DNA of 46,822 nucleotides, from positions 1 to 46,822 of the forward strand of contig JAAUZI010000059.1 of the NCBI GenBank assembly GCA_014804645.1, read 5' to 3'. How positions within the stretch are numbered: the stretch's first letter is position 1; each line of letters starts with the position of its first letter. The position numbers and the translations under genes are program-made. Positions 7,805 through 17,463 of the stretch are shown one piece after another. Under the pieces are notes generated by a model. The model was not told the origin of the DNA, ran no database searches, and saw nothing but the letters and a program-made list of their open reading frames with translations. Origin of the DNA: Lachnospiraceae bacterium. Its GTDB lineage: Bacteria > Bacillota > Clostridia > Lachnospirales > Lachnospiraceae.

Positions 7805-10468
7805 ATGAGCAAGGAATTAGCAAAGACCTATGACCCCAAGGGCATAGAGGACAGATTGTATGAAAAGTGGCTGGAGAAAAAGTATTTTCACGCCGAGGTG
7901 GACCACAGCAAAACGCCGTTCACCATCGTGATCCCGCCTCCGAATATCACCGGGCAGCTGCACATGGGCCACGCCCTGGACAACACCATGCAGGACATTT
8001 TGATCCGTTTCAAGAGGATGCAGGGCTACAATGCTCTGTGGCAGCCGGGCACGGACCATGCCTCCATTGCCACGGAGGTCAAGATCATCGAAAAGCTCAA
8101 GGAACAGGGCATCGACAAGCATGACCTGGGCCGGGAGAAGTTTTTAGAGCGGGCCTGGGACTGGAAAAAGGAGTACGGCGGGCGCATTATCTCCCAGCTG
8201 AAAAAACTGGGTTCCTCCTGCGATTGGGACAGGGAGCGTTTCACCATGGACGAGGGCTGCAACAGGGCCGTCACGGAAGTATTTGTGAAAATGCATGAGA
8301 AAGGCTATATTTACAAGGGCGCCCGGATCATCAACTGGTGTCCGGTGTGCAATACCTCCATCTCCGACGCGGAGGTGGAGTATCAGGAGCAGGCAGGGCA
8401 TCTCTGGCATATCAAGTACCCTGTCATGAACGAGGACGGAACTCCCAGCGACACGGAGTTTCTGACCTTTGCCACCACTCGTCCCGAGACCATGCTGGGC
8501 GATACGGCGGTGGCCATCCATCCCGAGGACGAGAGGTATCAGCACCTGATCGGCAAGAGCGTGATGCTGCCCATTATGAACCGGGTCATTCCCGTTGTCA
8601 CCGACACTTATGTGGACCGGGAGTTTGGAACCGGCGTGGTGAAGATCACCCCCGCCCATGACCCCAACGACTTCGAGGTGGGCAAGCGCCACGACCTGCC
8701 TGTGATCAATGTGATGAACGATGACGCCACCATCAATGAAAACGGCGGCGTCTATGCGGGTATGGACCGCTATGATGCCCGCAGGGCCATTGTGGCGGAA
8801 CTGGAAAAACAGGGTCTGCTGGTGAAGATCGAGGACTATTCTCACAATGTGGGAACCCACGACCGCTGCAAGACCACCATTGAGCCTCTGGTAAAAGAGC
8901 AGTGGTTTGTGAAGATGGAGGAGTTGATCAAGCCTGCGGTGGAGGCCGTGAAAAAGGGCGAGATCAAGCTGATTCCCGAGCGCATGGAGAAGACCTATTA
9001 CAACTGGACCGACAATATCCGCGACTGGTGCATCAGCCGCCAGCTGTGGTGGGGTCATCGGATTCCCGCCTACTACTGTGATGAGTGCGGGGAGGTGACG
9101 GTGGCAAAGGAGATGCCTGAGCGCTGTCCCAAGTGCGGCCATGAGCATCTGACCCAGGACCCGGATACCCTGGACACCTGGTTCTCCTCCGCGCTGTGGC
9201 CCTTTGAGACCTTGGGTTGGCCGGACCAGACTGAAGATCTGAAGTATTTTTATCCCACGGACGTGCTGGTGACGGGCTATGACATTATCTTTTTCTGGGT
9301 CATCCGCATGATCTTCTCCGGCTATGAGCAGATGGGTGAGAAACCCTTTAAGACCGTGCTGTTCCACGGCCTGGTACGGGACAGCCAGGGACGGAAGATG
9401 AGCAAATCCCTGGGCAACGGCATTGATCCGCTGGACATCATCGACCAGTACGGCGCGGACGCCCTGCGTCTGACGCTGATCACCGGCAACGCCCCCGGCA
9501 ACGATATGCGTTTCTATTATGAGAGGGTGGAGAACAGCCGCAATTTTGCCAACAAGGTGTGGAACGCCTCCCGCTTTATTCTGATGAATATGGAGGGCAA
9601 GGAGGTGACGGAGCCTGCGGCCTCAGATCTTGAGCCTGTGGACCGGTGGATTCTGTCCAAGCTGAACACGTTAATCAAAGATGTGACCGACAATATGGAG
9701 AGCTTTGAGCTGGGTATTGCGGTTCAGAAGGTGTACGATTTTATCTGGGATGAGTTCTGTGACTGGTATATCGAGATGGTGAAACCTCGTCTGTACGACA
9801 CGGACGATGCCGCCAGCCAGAATGCGGCGCTGTGGACGCTGCAGACCGTGCTGATCGACGCGCTGAAACTCCTGCATCCCTATATGCCGTTCATCACGGA
9901 GGAGATTTTCTGTAGCTTACAATCGAAAGAGGAGTCCATCATGATCAGCAGCTGGCCGGTGTACTGCGAGGAGCGCCGCTATGAGGCCCAGGAGAAGGCC
10001 ATCGAGACCATCAAGGAGGCTGTCCGTGGCATCCGCAATGTGCGAAACGAGATGAATGTGCCGCCCAGCCGCAAAGCCAGTGTGTTTGTGGTCAGCACAG
10101 AGCAGAGCATTCTGGATATTTTTACAGAGGGAAAACTGTTCTTTGCCTCCCTTGCCTATGCCAGCGAGGTGGCTATGCAGCGGGACAAGGCGGGTATTTC
10201 GGAGGATGCGGTGTCCGTGGTGATTCCCGGCGCCACCCTGTATATCCCCTTTGCGGAGCTGGTTGATATCACGCAGGAGATCGAGCGTCTGGAAAAAGAG
10301 GAGAAACGTCTGCAGGGCGAATTGGCCCGTGTGAACGGTATGCTGTCCAATGAAAAGTTTCTCTCCAAGGCTCCCGAGTCCAAGATTCAGGAGGAGAAGG
10401 AAAAACTGGCAAAATACACGCAGATGATGGAGCAGGTGACACAGCGCCTGCAGCAGCTGAGCCGGTAG
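7805..10468 (+). CDS. valS: Valyl-tRNA synthetase
   Basis: An 887-residue class I aminoacyl-tRNA synthetase that attaches valine to tRNA-Val in the cytoplasm. The HIGH signature is [14 protein letters not shown] (residues 44-57) and the KMSKS loop is [10 protein letters not shown] (about 530). A zinc-ribbon pair, CDEC and CPKC, lies near residues 425-447, and the C-terminal 65 residues form the ValRS coiled-coil tRNA-binding arm. Length is normal for bacteria. ATG 7805 is chosen because AAAGGAG ends 7 nt before it and [11 protein letters not shown] is the usual N-terminus; the frame is open further upstream into the T-box terminator. Regulated by the T-box, and folC follows 26 nt later. Confidence 0.98.
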   Translation: MSKELAKTYDPKGIEDRLYEKWLEKKYFHAEVDHSKTPFTIVIPPPNITGQLHMGHALDNTMQDILIRFKRMQGYNALWQPGTDHASIATEVKIIEKLKEQGIDKHDLGREKFLERAWDWKKEYGGRIISQLKKLGSSCDWDRERFTMDEGCNRAVTEVFVKMHEKGYIYKGARIINWCPVCNTSISDAEVEYQEQAGHLWHIKYPVMNEDGTPSDTEFLTFATTRPETMLGDTAVAIHPEDERYQHLIGKSVMLPIMNRVIPVVTDTYVDREFGTGVVKITPAHDPNDFEVGKRHDLPVINVMNDDATINENGGVYAGMDRYDARRAIVAELEKQGLLVKIEDYSHNVGTHDRCKTTIEPLVKEQWFVKMEELIKPAVEAVKKGEIKLIPERMEKTYYNWTDNIRDWCISRQLWWGHRIPAYYCDECGEVTVAKEMPERCPKCGHEHLTQDPDTLDTWFSSALWPFETLGWPDQTEDLKYFYPTDVLVTGYDIIFFWVIRMIFSGYEQMGEKPFKTVLFHGLVRDSQGRKMSKSLGNGIDPLDIIDQYGADALRLTLITGNAPGNDMRFYYERVENSRNFANKVWNASRFILMNMEGKEVTEPAASDLEPVDRWILSKLNTLIKDVTDNMESFELGIAVQKVYDFIWDEFCDWYIEMVKPRLYDTDDAASQNAALWTLQTVLIDALKLLHPYMPFITEEIFCSLQSKEESIMISSWPVYCEERRYEAQEKAIETIKEAVRGIRNVRNEMNVPPSRKASVFVVSTEQSILDIFTEGKLFFASLAYASEVAMQRDKAGISEDAVSVVIPGATLYIPFAELVDITQEIERLEKEEKRLQGELARVNGMLSNEKFLSKAPESKIQEEKEKLAKYTQMMEQVTQRLQQLSR

Positions 10469-10494
10469 GCTCGTCCGGCAAAGGGGCGCAGAAC

Positions 10495-11832
10495 ATGAAG
10501 AGACAGCGGATCACCGCCTACGATCAGGCGGTGGAGTATATGATGAATATTCCGAAGTTTACCGCCAAGAATACCATGGAGGATACCCGGGGGTTCCTGC
10601 ATCATCTGGGAGATCCGGACAGGGATCTATGTATCCTCCATGTGGCGGGGACCAACGGAAAAGGCTCGGTCTGCGCCTATCTGCGCAGTGTGCTGGAGGC
10701 GGCGGGCAAGCGGGTGGCAGTGTTTACCTCCCCTCATCTGGAGGACGTGCGGGAGCGCTTTGTCACAGATGGAGAGATGGTCAGCCGGGAAACCTTTCTG
10801 GAGACTTTTCTGGAGGTTTACGACAGTCTGGACTGGACGGTTTTGGAGTCCGGCGGCGGCTATCATCCCACTTTCTTCGAGTATCTTTTTTTCATGGCCA
10901 TGCTGATTTTTTCACGGGAGAAACCGGATTACTGTATCCTGGAGACCGGTCTGGGCGGCCGGCTGGACGCCACCAACGCGGTGGCCCGCAAGGAGATCGC
11001 CGTCATCACCCATATCGGACTCGATCACGTGGAATATCTGGGTAATACTCTGGGGTCCATCGCCGGGGAGAAGGCGGGGATTATCCGGGAGGGCGTACCT
11101 GTCATTTACGCGGATGACTGCCCGGAAGCGGGAGAAGTGATACGGGGGCGGGCACATTATTTGTCGGCGGATTCGTATCCCGTGTCGAAGATTGACTACA
11201 GATTCTTAAAAAATAGTAATAAAAACATTGATTTTTCTTATATTTCCCGTTATTATGGTAGTGTCAGCCTGTCTATCCCCACTATCGCCAGGTATCAGAT
11301 GGAGAACTGCAGCCTGGCCCTGCGGGCCTTGGAAGTGCTGGCACAACGGCAGCAGGCGGCTTTTGGAGAGGCGCGGCTGCAGCTCACGCCGGAGACTATG
11401 GAGAGAGGCGTAAGGGCCTGTTTCTGGCCGGGACGCATGGAGGAGGTGCTGGCGGGAGTCTATCTGGACGGCGCCCACAATGAGGACGGTATGCGGGCTT
11501 TTTTGGAGTCCGTGGCGGCGGACGGACATAAGGGCAGCAGACATCTGCTCTTTGCCGTGGTGCGGGACAAGGACTATCCTGCCATGCTGCGCCGTATCAT
11601 ACACAGCGGCCTGTTTGACAGACTGAGCATCACCTATTTGGAGAATAGCAGGGCGGCGGCTCCCGACGCATTGGAGCGGGAACTGGCAGCCTACCCGGAG
11701 ATTAGGGCGCTGCAGTACCCTTCCGTTCCGGAGGCGCTGCGGGCCATATTGACGGACAGGCCCCCCCATGAGAGAATCTATATCGCCGGTTCCCTGTATC
11801 TGGCAGGGGAAGTGAAGGCAGCATTACATTGA
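10495..11832 (+). CDS. folC: Bifunctional folylpolyglutamate/dihydrofolate synthase
   Basis: 445 residues. FolC adds L-glutamate to dihydropteroate or tetrahydrofolate using ATP, making and retaining polyglutamylated folates. The Mur-ligase-type P-loop is VAGTNGKGSV (residues 50-59); the second conserved block FTSPHLEDVRERF and the ETGLGGRLDATN motif follow, and the C-terminal domain contains YLDGAHNEDGMRAF. It starts 26 nt after valS with no terminator between, so the two are probably co-transcribed. valS-folC adjacency is common in Bacillota (also in Bacillus subtilis). A short AT-rich patch at 11208-11250 encodes KNSNKNIDFSYIS and looks like a variable loop. Confidence 0.96.
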   Translation: MKRQRITAYDQAVEYMMNIPKFTAKNTMEDTRGFLHHLGDPDRDLCILHVAGTNGKGSVCAYLRSVLEAAGKRVAVFTSPHLEDVRERFVTDGEMVSRETFLETFLEVYDSLDWTVLESGGGYHPTFFEYLFFMAMLIFSREKPDYCILETGLGGRLDATNAVARKEIAVITHIGLDHVEYLGNTLGSIAGEKAGIIREGVPVIYADDCPEAGEVIRGRAHYLSADSYPVSKIDYRFLKNSNKNIDFSYISRYYGSVSLSIPTIARYQMENCSLALRALEVLAQRQQAAFGEARLQLTPETMERGVRACFWPGRMEEVLAGVYLDGAHNEDGMRAFLESVAADGHKGSRHLLFAVVRDKDYPAMLRRIIHSGLFDRLSITYLENSRAAAPDALERELAAYPEIRALQYPSVPEALRAILTDRPPHERIYIAGSLYLAGEVKAALH

Positions 11833-11846
11833 GGAAAGAGGTAGCT

Positions 11847-11996
11847 ATGATTAATTTTGAGGAAGAACTGAAGAAATTTCATCCCAGCCTAGAGGTGGAG
11901 GATGCGGAGGAGTCCATATATAATCAGGATCTGACCGATATGGCGGATCTGTTGGTGCGGATGCTCCAGGAAGTACAGGAAACAGAAGAACAGTGA
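11847..11996 (+). CDS. Small acidic protein, 49 residues, unknown
   Basis: A short ORF beginning ATG ATT AAT TTT GAG and ending ...TEEQ, preceded by GAGGAAAGAGGTAGCT and placed 14 nt after folC and 27 nt before the TPR gene, so it fits the operon. The protein is strongly acidic, with a heptad-like helix in its second half (DMADLLVRMLQEVQE). It resembles no family I can name. Good ribosome binding site, tight spacing and even codon use support it as a real gene; function is unknown. Confidence 0.7.
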   Translation: MINFEEELKKFHPSLEVEDAEESIYNQDLTDMADLLVRMLQEVQETEEQ

Positions 11997-12023
11997 TATC
12001 GCAAGATAAGCAGGAGGAACAGC

Positions 12024-13466
12024 ATGTTTTGTTATAACTGTGGCTGCCACTTGTCGGAGCATGACTATTGTACTTCATGCGGAGTGGATGTGTCTTTATA
12101 TAAACGGATAATGGTTTTGTCCAATTTGTTCTACAATGAGGGACTGGCCAGGGCTGGACTCAGAGACCTGACCGGCGCTGTCACCAGTCTGCGACAGAGC
12201 TTGAAATTCAATAAAAACAATATTGAGGCCCGCAATCTGCTGGGGCTGGTGTACTTTGAGATGGGAGAGACCGTTGCGGCGCTCAGCGAGTGGGTTATCA
12301 GCAAGAACACTCGCCCGGACAAAAATATTGCCGACGACTATATCAATATGATTCAGGCCAGCGCGTCCCGCTTGGACGCCATCAATCAGACGATCAAAAA
12401 ATACAACCAGGCGCTGGCGTATTGCAGGCAGGACAGCAGGGACCTGGCAGTGATTCAGCTGCGCAAGGTGCTGTCCATGAATCCGAAGTTTATTCGCGCG
12501 CATCAGCTGCTGGCGCTGCTGTATATGGACAGCGAGCAGTGGGACAAGGCGAAACGGGAGCTGGTGAAATGTGCGGAGATGGACCGCAACAATATTCAGA
12601 CTCTCACCTATATGCGGGAAGTGGACCGGATGCTGGCTCCGGACGAGACGGGCAGAGTCAGCAGGCGCAAGGACCGGGAGGAGGCCGTGCGTTACCAGAC
12701 GGAGAACGAGGTTTTGATCCAGCCCAAGGGATTCAAGGAACCCCGGCGCAGCGGCGTGGGCACTCTGTTTAACCTTTTTCTGGGTATGGTGATCGGTGTG
12801 GCGGTCATGTATTTTTTGGTGGTGCCCTCGGTGCGCACCAATGTGTTCAACCAGTCCCAGCAGGAGATTAATAAAATATCCAATGAGATTGACGCCAAGA
12901 ACAGCACGATCTCTGATCTGGAGAATCAGGTAAAGGTCATAGAGCAGCAGAGAGTGGAGCTGCAGAACGAATTGGAACGCTATGCGGGCACAGATGGTAC
13001 TCTGCAATCTATGGAGCAGCTGTTGAACGCCGCGATCCGGTATCTCAGCGCAATGCAGGAGGCCGAGAACAGCAATGAGCGGAATCAGGGATTTTCGGAG
13101 ACTGCGGACATGCTGGAGCAGATCAAGGCAGACATGGTGCTGGAGGAGGCCCCGGAGACTTTCCAGAATCTGTATCAGCTATTGTTTAAGGCTATCGGTC
13201 CTTATATGAGCGTAGTATATTATGAGATGGGCAATCCACTTTACCTAAACGGCAACAATGAAGAAGCCATTCCCCTGCTGGAAAAGGCGGTGGAGTACGA
13301 CCCTGACAACGGTGATCCCTACTATGCCCTGGGGCGTTGCTATGACAATGTGGGACGTGGTGAGGAGGCAATCGTCGCTCTGGAGAAATTTATACAAATA
13401 TACCCGCTGCGAGACCGCGCAGCCACAGCGAGAACTATTATCCAAAGGCTGAAGGCTGCCCAGTAA
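12024..13466 (+). CDS. Membrane TPR protein with N-terminal zinc ribbon
   Basis: A 480-residue protein with a strong AGGAGG site. Residues 3-19 form a four-cysteine zinc ribbon (C3, C6, C16, C19). Residues about 30-205 hold TPR repeats (for example ARAGLRDLTGAVTSLRQSLKFNKNNIEARNLLGLVYFEMGE). A single membrane helix is at about 249-270 (FNLFLGMVIGVAVMYFLVV), followed by a coiled coil (275-325), a helical region, and further TPRs at 410-475. Topology suggests a cytoplasmic ribbon and first TPR set with the second set outside. TPR proteins are scaffolds; the partner is unknown. It is last in the valS-folC unit and is followed by a terminator at 13503. Confidence 0.8.
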   Translation: MFCYNCGCHLSEHDYCTSCGVDVSLYKRIMVLSNLFYNEGLARAGLRDLTGAVTSLRQSLKFNKNNIEARNLLGLVYFEMGETVAALSEWVISKNTRPDKNIADDYINMIQASASRLDAINQTIKKYNQALAYCRQDSRDLAVIQLRKVLSMNPKFIRAHQLLALLYMDSEQWDKAKRELVKCAEMDRNNIQTLTYMREVDRMLAPDETGRVSRRKDREEAVRYQTENEVLIQPKGFKEPRRSGVGTLFNLFLGMVIGVAVMYFLVVPSVRTNVFNQSQQEINKISNEIDAKNSTISDLENQVKVIEQQRVELQNELERYAGTDGTLQSMEQLLNAAIRYLSAMQEAENSNERNQGFSETADMLEQIKADMVLEEAPETFQNLYQLLFKAIGPYMSVVYYEMGNPLYLNGNNEEAIPLLEKAVEYDPDNGDPYYALGRCYDNVGRGEEAIVALEKFIQIYPLRDRAATARTIIQRLKAAQ

Positions 13467-13502
13467 GCTACAGTTTGAAAAATATATAAGCTACCAAGGA
13501 AG

Positions 13503-13536
13503 AGAGAACATATCGAAAAGGATGTGTTCTCTTTTT
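13503..13536 (+). terminator. Rho-independent terminator after the TPR gene
   Basis: A 12-bp stem AGAGAACATATC/GATGTGTTCTCT with one wobble pair and a 6-nt loop is followed by a T run. It separates the valS unit from the spoIIA operon. Confidence 0.9.
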
Positions 13537-13585
13537 GTGCAAAAAATAGAGGGAGTATGCGTTACTCTAACAGGAGGTGGGAAAC

Positions 13586-13891
13586 GTGGAAGATTTTCAG
13601 ATCATTGAAAACTGCCTGATGGTCAGGCTGCCGGAGGAGGTCGATCACCACAAGTCGTCCTATATCTGTGAGACGGCGGACAGCTATATATTGCGGGAGG
13701 AGGTGGAAAATGTGGTGTTCGATTTTGAGGATACAAGGTTTATGGACTCCTCGGGAATCGGCATCATTATGGGCAGATACAAAAAGATTGTCTGTTTTGG
13801 GGGGAAGGTGTTCGCCATCCATGCGGACCCGCAGATTCGCAGGATTCTGCGCATTTCGGGACTGAATAAACTGATTGAGATCATAGACTGA
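13586..13891 (+). CDS. spoIIAA: Anti-anti-sigma factor SpoIIAA
   Basis: A 101-residue STAS-domain protein. In the forespore, dephosphorylated SpoIIAA binds SpoIIAB and frees sigma-F. The motif [20 protein letters not shown] (residues 47-66) contains the serine that SpoIIAB phosphorylates and SpoIIE dephosphorylates. The start is GTG 13586 because a perfect AGGAGGT lies at 13572-13578. First gene of spoIIAA-spoIIAB-sigF. No clear sigma-H-type promoter was recognised in the 50 bp between the preceding terminator and the gene. Confidence 0.95.
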   Translation: MEDFQIIENCLMVRLPEEVDHHKSSYICETADSYILREEVENVVFDFEDTRFMDSSGIGIIMGRYKKIVCFGGKVFAIHADPQIRRILRISGLNKLIEIID

Positions 13892-13943
13892 CAAAGCGGC
13901 GAGTATACAGGGGAATCATTTTAAGGAAAAGAGGAGCGGATAT

Positions 13944-14486
13944 ATGACAGCAGAAAAGCAGTTACAGCAAAGCGAGGGCGTGACCGAGAGGACGCCCTGG
14001 AAGAATGAAATGAGCATGGAGTTTGATGCGGTGTCTCTCAACGAGAGCTTTGCCAGAGTGGCGGTGGCTGCCTTTGTGGCCCACTTAAACCCTACTCTGG
14101 AGGAGCTGGCGGATATCAAGACCGCAGTGTCCGAGGCAGTGACCAACGCCATCATCCACGGCTATGACAATGTGTACGGATACGGCAAACACGGCAACAG
14201 CCAGCCGGCCTACCTGATCATCCATCCCGGAAAGGTACAGCTGCGCTGCAGCCTGGAGAGGGATGTGCTGCGGATAGAGGTGGAGGACCACGGCAAGGGG
14301 ATGGAGAATGTGGAGCAGGCCATGGAGCCATTGTACACCACCAAGCCGGAGTACGATCGCTCGGGCATGGGATTTGCCTTTATGGAGGCTTTTATGGACG
14401 AACTGGAGGTACATAGCGAGCCGGGACAGGGCACGGTGGTGCGGATGACCAAAAAGCTCGGCACCTATCCCCTGATAGAAGAGTAG
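13944..14486 (+). CDS. spoIIAB: Anti-sigma-F factor and serine kinase SpoIIAB
   Basis: 180 residues, GHKL-type ATPase fold. It holds sigma-F inactive and phosphorylates SpoIIAA. The N-box is [12 protein letters not shown] (about 64-75), the G1 box [11 protein letters not shown] (about 112-122) and the G2 box [14 protein letters not shown] (about 139-152). The conserved family start ([25 protein letters not shown]) begins near residue 20, so this protein has about 20 extra N-terminal residues and a short C-terminal tail compared with the usual 145. AGAGGAG before ATG 13944 supports the longer form; an internal ATG at 14010 has no clear site. Middle gene of the spoIIA operon. Confidence 0.96.
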   Translation: MTAEKQLQQSEGVTERTPWKNEMSMEFDAVSLNESFARVAVAAFVAHLNPTLEELADIKTAVSEAVTNAIIHGYDNVYGYGKHGNSQPAYLIIHPGKVQLRCSLERDVLRIEVEDHGKGMENVEQAMEPLYTTKPEYDRSGMGFAFMEAFMDELEVHSEPGQGTVVRMTKKLGTYPLIEE

Positions 14487-14547
14487 AACCCAGTGCCTGC
14501 GGGCGGAGGGAAATATCATTTGTCGCGGTATGCGGAAAGAGGAATAT

Positions 14548-15306
14548 ATGGAAGATGTGTCAGTGCTGATAGCGAAGTCACAGGCCGGTGATAAAGAAGC
14601 GAGAGAGGTACTGATAGAGAAAAATCTGGGACTGGTGCACACTATTGTCCGGCGCTTTCTGGGAAGGGGAGTGGAACCGGAGGATTTGTTTCAGATCGGT
14701 ACCATCGGTCTGATGAAGGCGGTGGACAAATTCGACCTGTCCTATGATGTGAAGTTTTCCACTTACGCGGTGCCCATGATTACCGGGGAAATTAAGCGTT
14801 TCCTGCGGGATGATGGGCCGGTGAAGGTGTCCAGGACCCTGAAGGAGAGGGCCATGAAAATCAGAATGGCCAGAGCCAGGCTGCAGGGAGAGCTGGGCCG
14901 GGAGCCGGGGCTGGAGGAGATTGCCCGGGAGAGCGGGATATCGCCGGAGGATATCATTTTGGCCATGGAGTCGGAGACAAAAGTGGAGTCAATCTACTCC
15001 TCGGTGTATCAGGATGACGGCAGCGAGATCTACCTGGTGGACAAGGTGGCGGCGGGTCAGGGCGGCTGCGGCAGCATCAGCACGGGCAGCAGCCAGGACC
15101 CGGAGAAGGACAGGCTGATTAACCATCTGCTGATTCAGCAGCTCCTGGGAACGCTTAAGGAACAAGAGCGGCAGCTGATTGTGCTGCGCTATTACCGCAA
15201 CCATACTCAGACGGAGGTAGCCGCCATCCTGGGCATCAGTCAGGTGCAGGTGAGCCGTCTGGAAAAAAAGATTCTGCTGCATATGCGCCAGCTGGCAGTG
15301 GAGTAG
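14548..15306 (+). CDS. sigF: Sporulation sigma factor sigma-F
   Basis: 252 residues, sigma-70 family with regions 2, 3 and 4. Region 2 contains NLGLVHTIVRRFLGRGVEPEDLFQIGTIGLMKAVDKFD and FSTYAVPMITGEIKRFLRDD; region 4 ends with TQTEVAAILGISQVQVSRLEKKIL. Sigma-F is the first forespore-specific factor and drives early forespore genes, including sigG. Between regions 3 and 4 there is a Gly/Ser-rich insertion (AAGQGGCGSISTGSSQDP). ATG 14548 is chosen because AAAGAGGA lies 5 nt upstream; ATG 14530 is in frame but has no site. Third gene of the spoIIA operon. Confidence 0.96.
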   Translation: MEDVSVLIAKSQAGDKEAREVLIEKNLGLVHTIVRRFLGRGVEPEDLFQIGTIGLMKAVDKFDLSYDVKFSTYAVPMITGEIKRFLRDDGPVKVSRTLKERAMKIRMARARLQGELGREPGLEEIARESGISPEDIILAMESETKVESIYSSVYQDDGSEIYLVDKVAAGQGGCGSISTGSSQDPEKDRLINHLLIQQLLGTLKEQERQLIVLRYYRNHTQTEVAAILGISQVQVSRLEKKILLHMRQLAVE

Positions 15307-15417
15307 TAAGGGTTCCTTAAAAAATAATAAATTTTATGTATTCTCTCTTCCCAATCCACATAAATTCGATTATAGTAGAAATGTAGGATGGATTGCACAG
15401 AAGGATGGGAGTACGAG

Positions 15418-16599
15418 ATGAGCGAGGAGAATAGAACAGACAGACAGGCGGAGAAAGCGGCGAGTCCATATGATGAGGAGAGCAGACTGCGCAGGAAGCG
15501 ACTGAGGAGAAAGAATACGATCTCCTATTTTGTAGGGCTGGCGGTGGCGTTTGGCGGATTGTTTCTGGTTATGATACTGGCGATTGCGGTATATTCCTGG
15601 ATTGATTCCAAGACGGGAGAGACCGACAGGTTTCAGCAGACTCTGGGCAATGCTCAGATGGCGGGAGAAAACATGTACACGCAGGAGGAGCTGGACCAGA
15701 AAATAGCGGAGGCCGTGGCCCAGGCACAGGCGGACAGTGATAGGGCTATGGAGGCGGCGCTGAACAATCAGCAGGAGGAGATTTTGGGAGAGATACGGGT
15801 GCAGTTGGCGGATGGTCAGTCCGCGCTGGAGACATTGCGCCCGCTGTATCCCAATGATATTGTGCTGGTCAGCGGCGGCAAGTATCACTTTGTGCCGATT
15901 CAGAGCGAGATACCGCTGCACGGTTATCTACAGGAGAATCTGCAGGTGTTGGAGAATGGCCGTTTTCAATATGTGGAGAATGATCAGGTGGTGTCCCACA
16001 TGGGTATCGACGTGTCCAAGTACCAGGGCAGGATAGACTGGCAAAAAGTGGCGGCGGACGGTGTGGAGTTTGCTTTTCTGCGGCTGGGACTGCGGGGCTA
16101 TGAGAGCGGTAAGCTGGTGGAGGATGAGACCTTTGCGGCCAATATCAAGGGCGCGCTGGACAACGGCATAAAGGTGGGCGTGTACTTTTTCTCCCAGGCG
16201 ATCACAGAGGAGGAGGCCGTGGAGGAGGCCAATTTCGTGCTGGAGCGGATTGCGCCCTACAACATCGAATGCCCCGTGGTGTTTGATGTGGAGAAGGTGA
16301 GCGAGCCCACGGCGCGGATGAATCAGCTGACGCCCCAGGAGCGCACCAATGTGACAATCGCTTTTCTGGATACCATAGATGCGGCCGGATACAAGTCCAT
16401 GTTCTACCACAACATGGAGACGGCGCTGCTGCTGCTTGAGCTGGACCGGCTTAAGGACTATGACAGATGGTTTGCCTACTATGGGGAGGACCTGTACTAT
16501 CCCTACGCCTACGGCGTGTGGCAGTATTCCGAGAAAGGCCGTATAAACGGAATCAGCGGGAATGTTGATATGAATATTTCGTTTAAGATGTGGGAGTAG
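15418..16599 (+). CDS. Membrane-anchored GH25 lysozyme
   Basis: 393 residues. A basic N-terminus (RRKRLRRK) precedes one membrane helix (34-60), giving an inside-to-outside topology. A coiled-coil stalk follows (about 75-130), then a spacer, then the GH25 muramidase domain from about 194 (HMGIDVSKYQGRIDWQKVAADGVEFAFLRLG). VVFDVEKV near 288 supplies the acidic D-x-E pair and GVWQYSEKGRINGISGNVDMN is the typical C-terminal block. GH25 enzymes cut the MurNAc-GlcNAc bond of peptidoglycan. It lies between sigF and spoVAA, which suggests, but does not prove, a role in engulfment or spore cortex remodelling. Start ATG 15418 has GGGAG 6 nt upstream; ATG 15388 is weaker. Confidence 0.88.
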   Translation: MSEENRTDRQAEKAASPYDEESRLRRKRLRRKNTISYFVGLAVAFGGLFLVMILAIAVYSWIDSKTGETDRFQQTLGNAQMAGENMYTQEELDQKIAEAVAQAQADSDRAMEAALNNQQEEILGEIRVQLADGQSALETLRPLYPNDIVLVSGGKYHFVPIQSEIPLHGYLQENLQVLENGRFQYVENDQVVSHMGIDVSKYQGRIDWQKVAADGVEFAFLRLGLRGYESGKLVEDETFAANIKGALDNGIKVGVYFFSQAITEEEAVEEANFVLERIAPYNIECPVVFDVEKVSEPTARMNQLTPQERTNVTIAFLDTIDAAGYKSMFYHNMETALLLLELDRLKDYDRWFAYYGEDLYYPYAYGVWQYSEKGRINGISGNVDMNISFKMWE

Positions 16600-16618
16600 C
16601 GCAAAAATGATAAGCAGA

Positions 16619-16659
16619 ACAGAGTCATTTGCCGTAATGGGGCAGATGGCTCTGTTTTT
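16619..16659 (+). terminator. Rho-independent terminator after the GH25 gene
   Basis: A 15-bp stem ACAGAGTCATTTGCC/GGCAGATGGCTCTGT with two wobble pairs, followed by TTTTTG and further T residues. Confidence 0.9.
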
Positions 16660-16776
16660 GTTTTAAAAAAGGTGTTTGCATAAGTTCTTGACGGTTTGGA
16701 CATGAATAATCAAAACTTTAGATATTTGTCTGCGTTATGCATAGTAAAGCAGGAATAAGAAAGGACCGGGAGAGCC

Positions 16777-17463
16777 ATGGCGAATATAACCGTGTATTTG
16801 AAATGTGACCGCAATGTAGAGTGTCAGGAGGAGGATGTGTTTCTGAAGGACATTGCCACTCTGCAATGTACGGACCAGCAGGCGCTGGCAAAGTGCAAGG
16901 CTATCAAGGTGCATCATTTCACGGAGAGCGACCAGACCCAAGGTGGAAAGAGCGCAGGCAGCGGGAAAATGCCATGGACAGGGAAGGCGCACCAACAGCG
17001 CTGCGTGGTCAGCGTGTTAAAGATCATCGCCATGATGGAGGAGACTTGCCCGGGAATCACTGTCCAGTCTGTGGGCGAGGCGGACGTGGTGCTGGAGCGG
17101 GTGCAGGTGCCCAAGTACAAGGGGCCGAAGCTGTGGTGCAAGGTGGCGCTGGTCTGTCTGGTCAGTTTCTTCGGAACCGGATTTACCCTCATAGCCTTTC
17201 ACAATGATGTGGGGATCAATGAGGTGTTTACCGAAATTTACCGGATTGCCATGGGCAGGGAGCCGGGGGAACTGAATGTGTTGGAAGTGGCCTACAGTCT
17301 GGGGCTGGCTCTGGGGATCATTGTTTTCTTTAACCATATCGGCGGCAGACGCATCACCAAAGACCCCACGCCCATCGAAGTGTCCATGCGCAACTATGAG
17401 GAGGACGTGAACAAGGCGTTGGTGGACACTGCAAGCCGTGAGAGCAAGGAGGTGGACGCCTGA
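16777..17463 (+). CDS. spoVAA: Stage V sporulation protein AA
   Basis: 228 residues. The N-terminal half is a soluble ferredoxin-like domain (ITVYLKCDRNVECQEEDVFLKDIATLQC) and the C-terminal half has two membrane helices (LWCKVALVCLVSFFGTGFTLIAFHNDVGINEVFTEIYRI and LEVAYSLGLALGIIVFFNHIGGRRITKDPTPIEVSMR), which match SpoVAA well. SpoVA proteins carry dipicolinic acid into the forespore and release it at germination. A glycine-rich insert (TQGGKSAGSGKMPWTGKAHQ, about 50-69) is longer than usual. The stop overlaps the spoVAB start by one base. Confidence 0.92.
   Translation: MANITVYLKCDRNVECQEEDVFLKDIATLQCTDQQALAKCKAIKVHHFTESDQTQGGKSAGSGKMPWTGKAHQQRCVVSVLKIIAMMEETCPGITVQSVGEADVVLERVQVPKYKGPKLWCKVALVCLVSFFGTGFTLIAFHNDVGINEVFTEIYRIAMGREPGELNVLEVAYSLGLALGIIVFFNHIGGRRITKDPTPIEVSMRNYEEDVNKALVDTASRESKEVDA

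Noticed and set aside
16677..16746. Sigma-G promoter of spoVAA
   Set aside because: TGCATA, TGAATAAT and CATAGTA elements are present but no pair has the required 17-18 bp spacing together with good matches on both sides.
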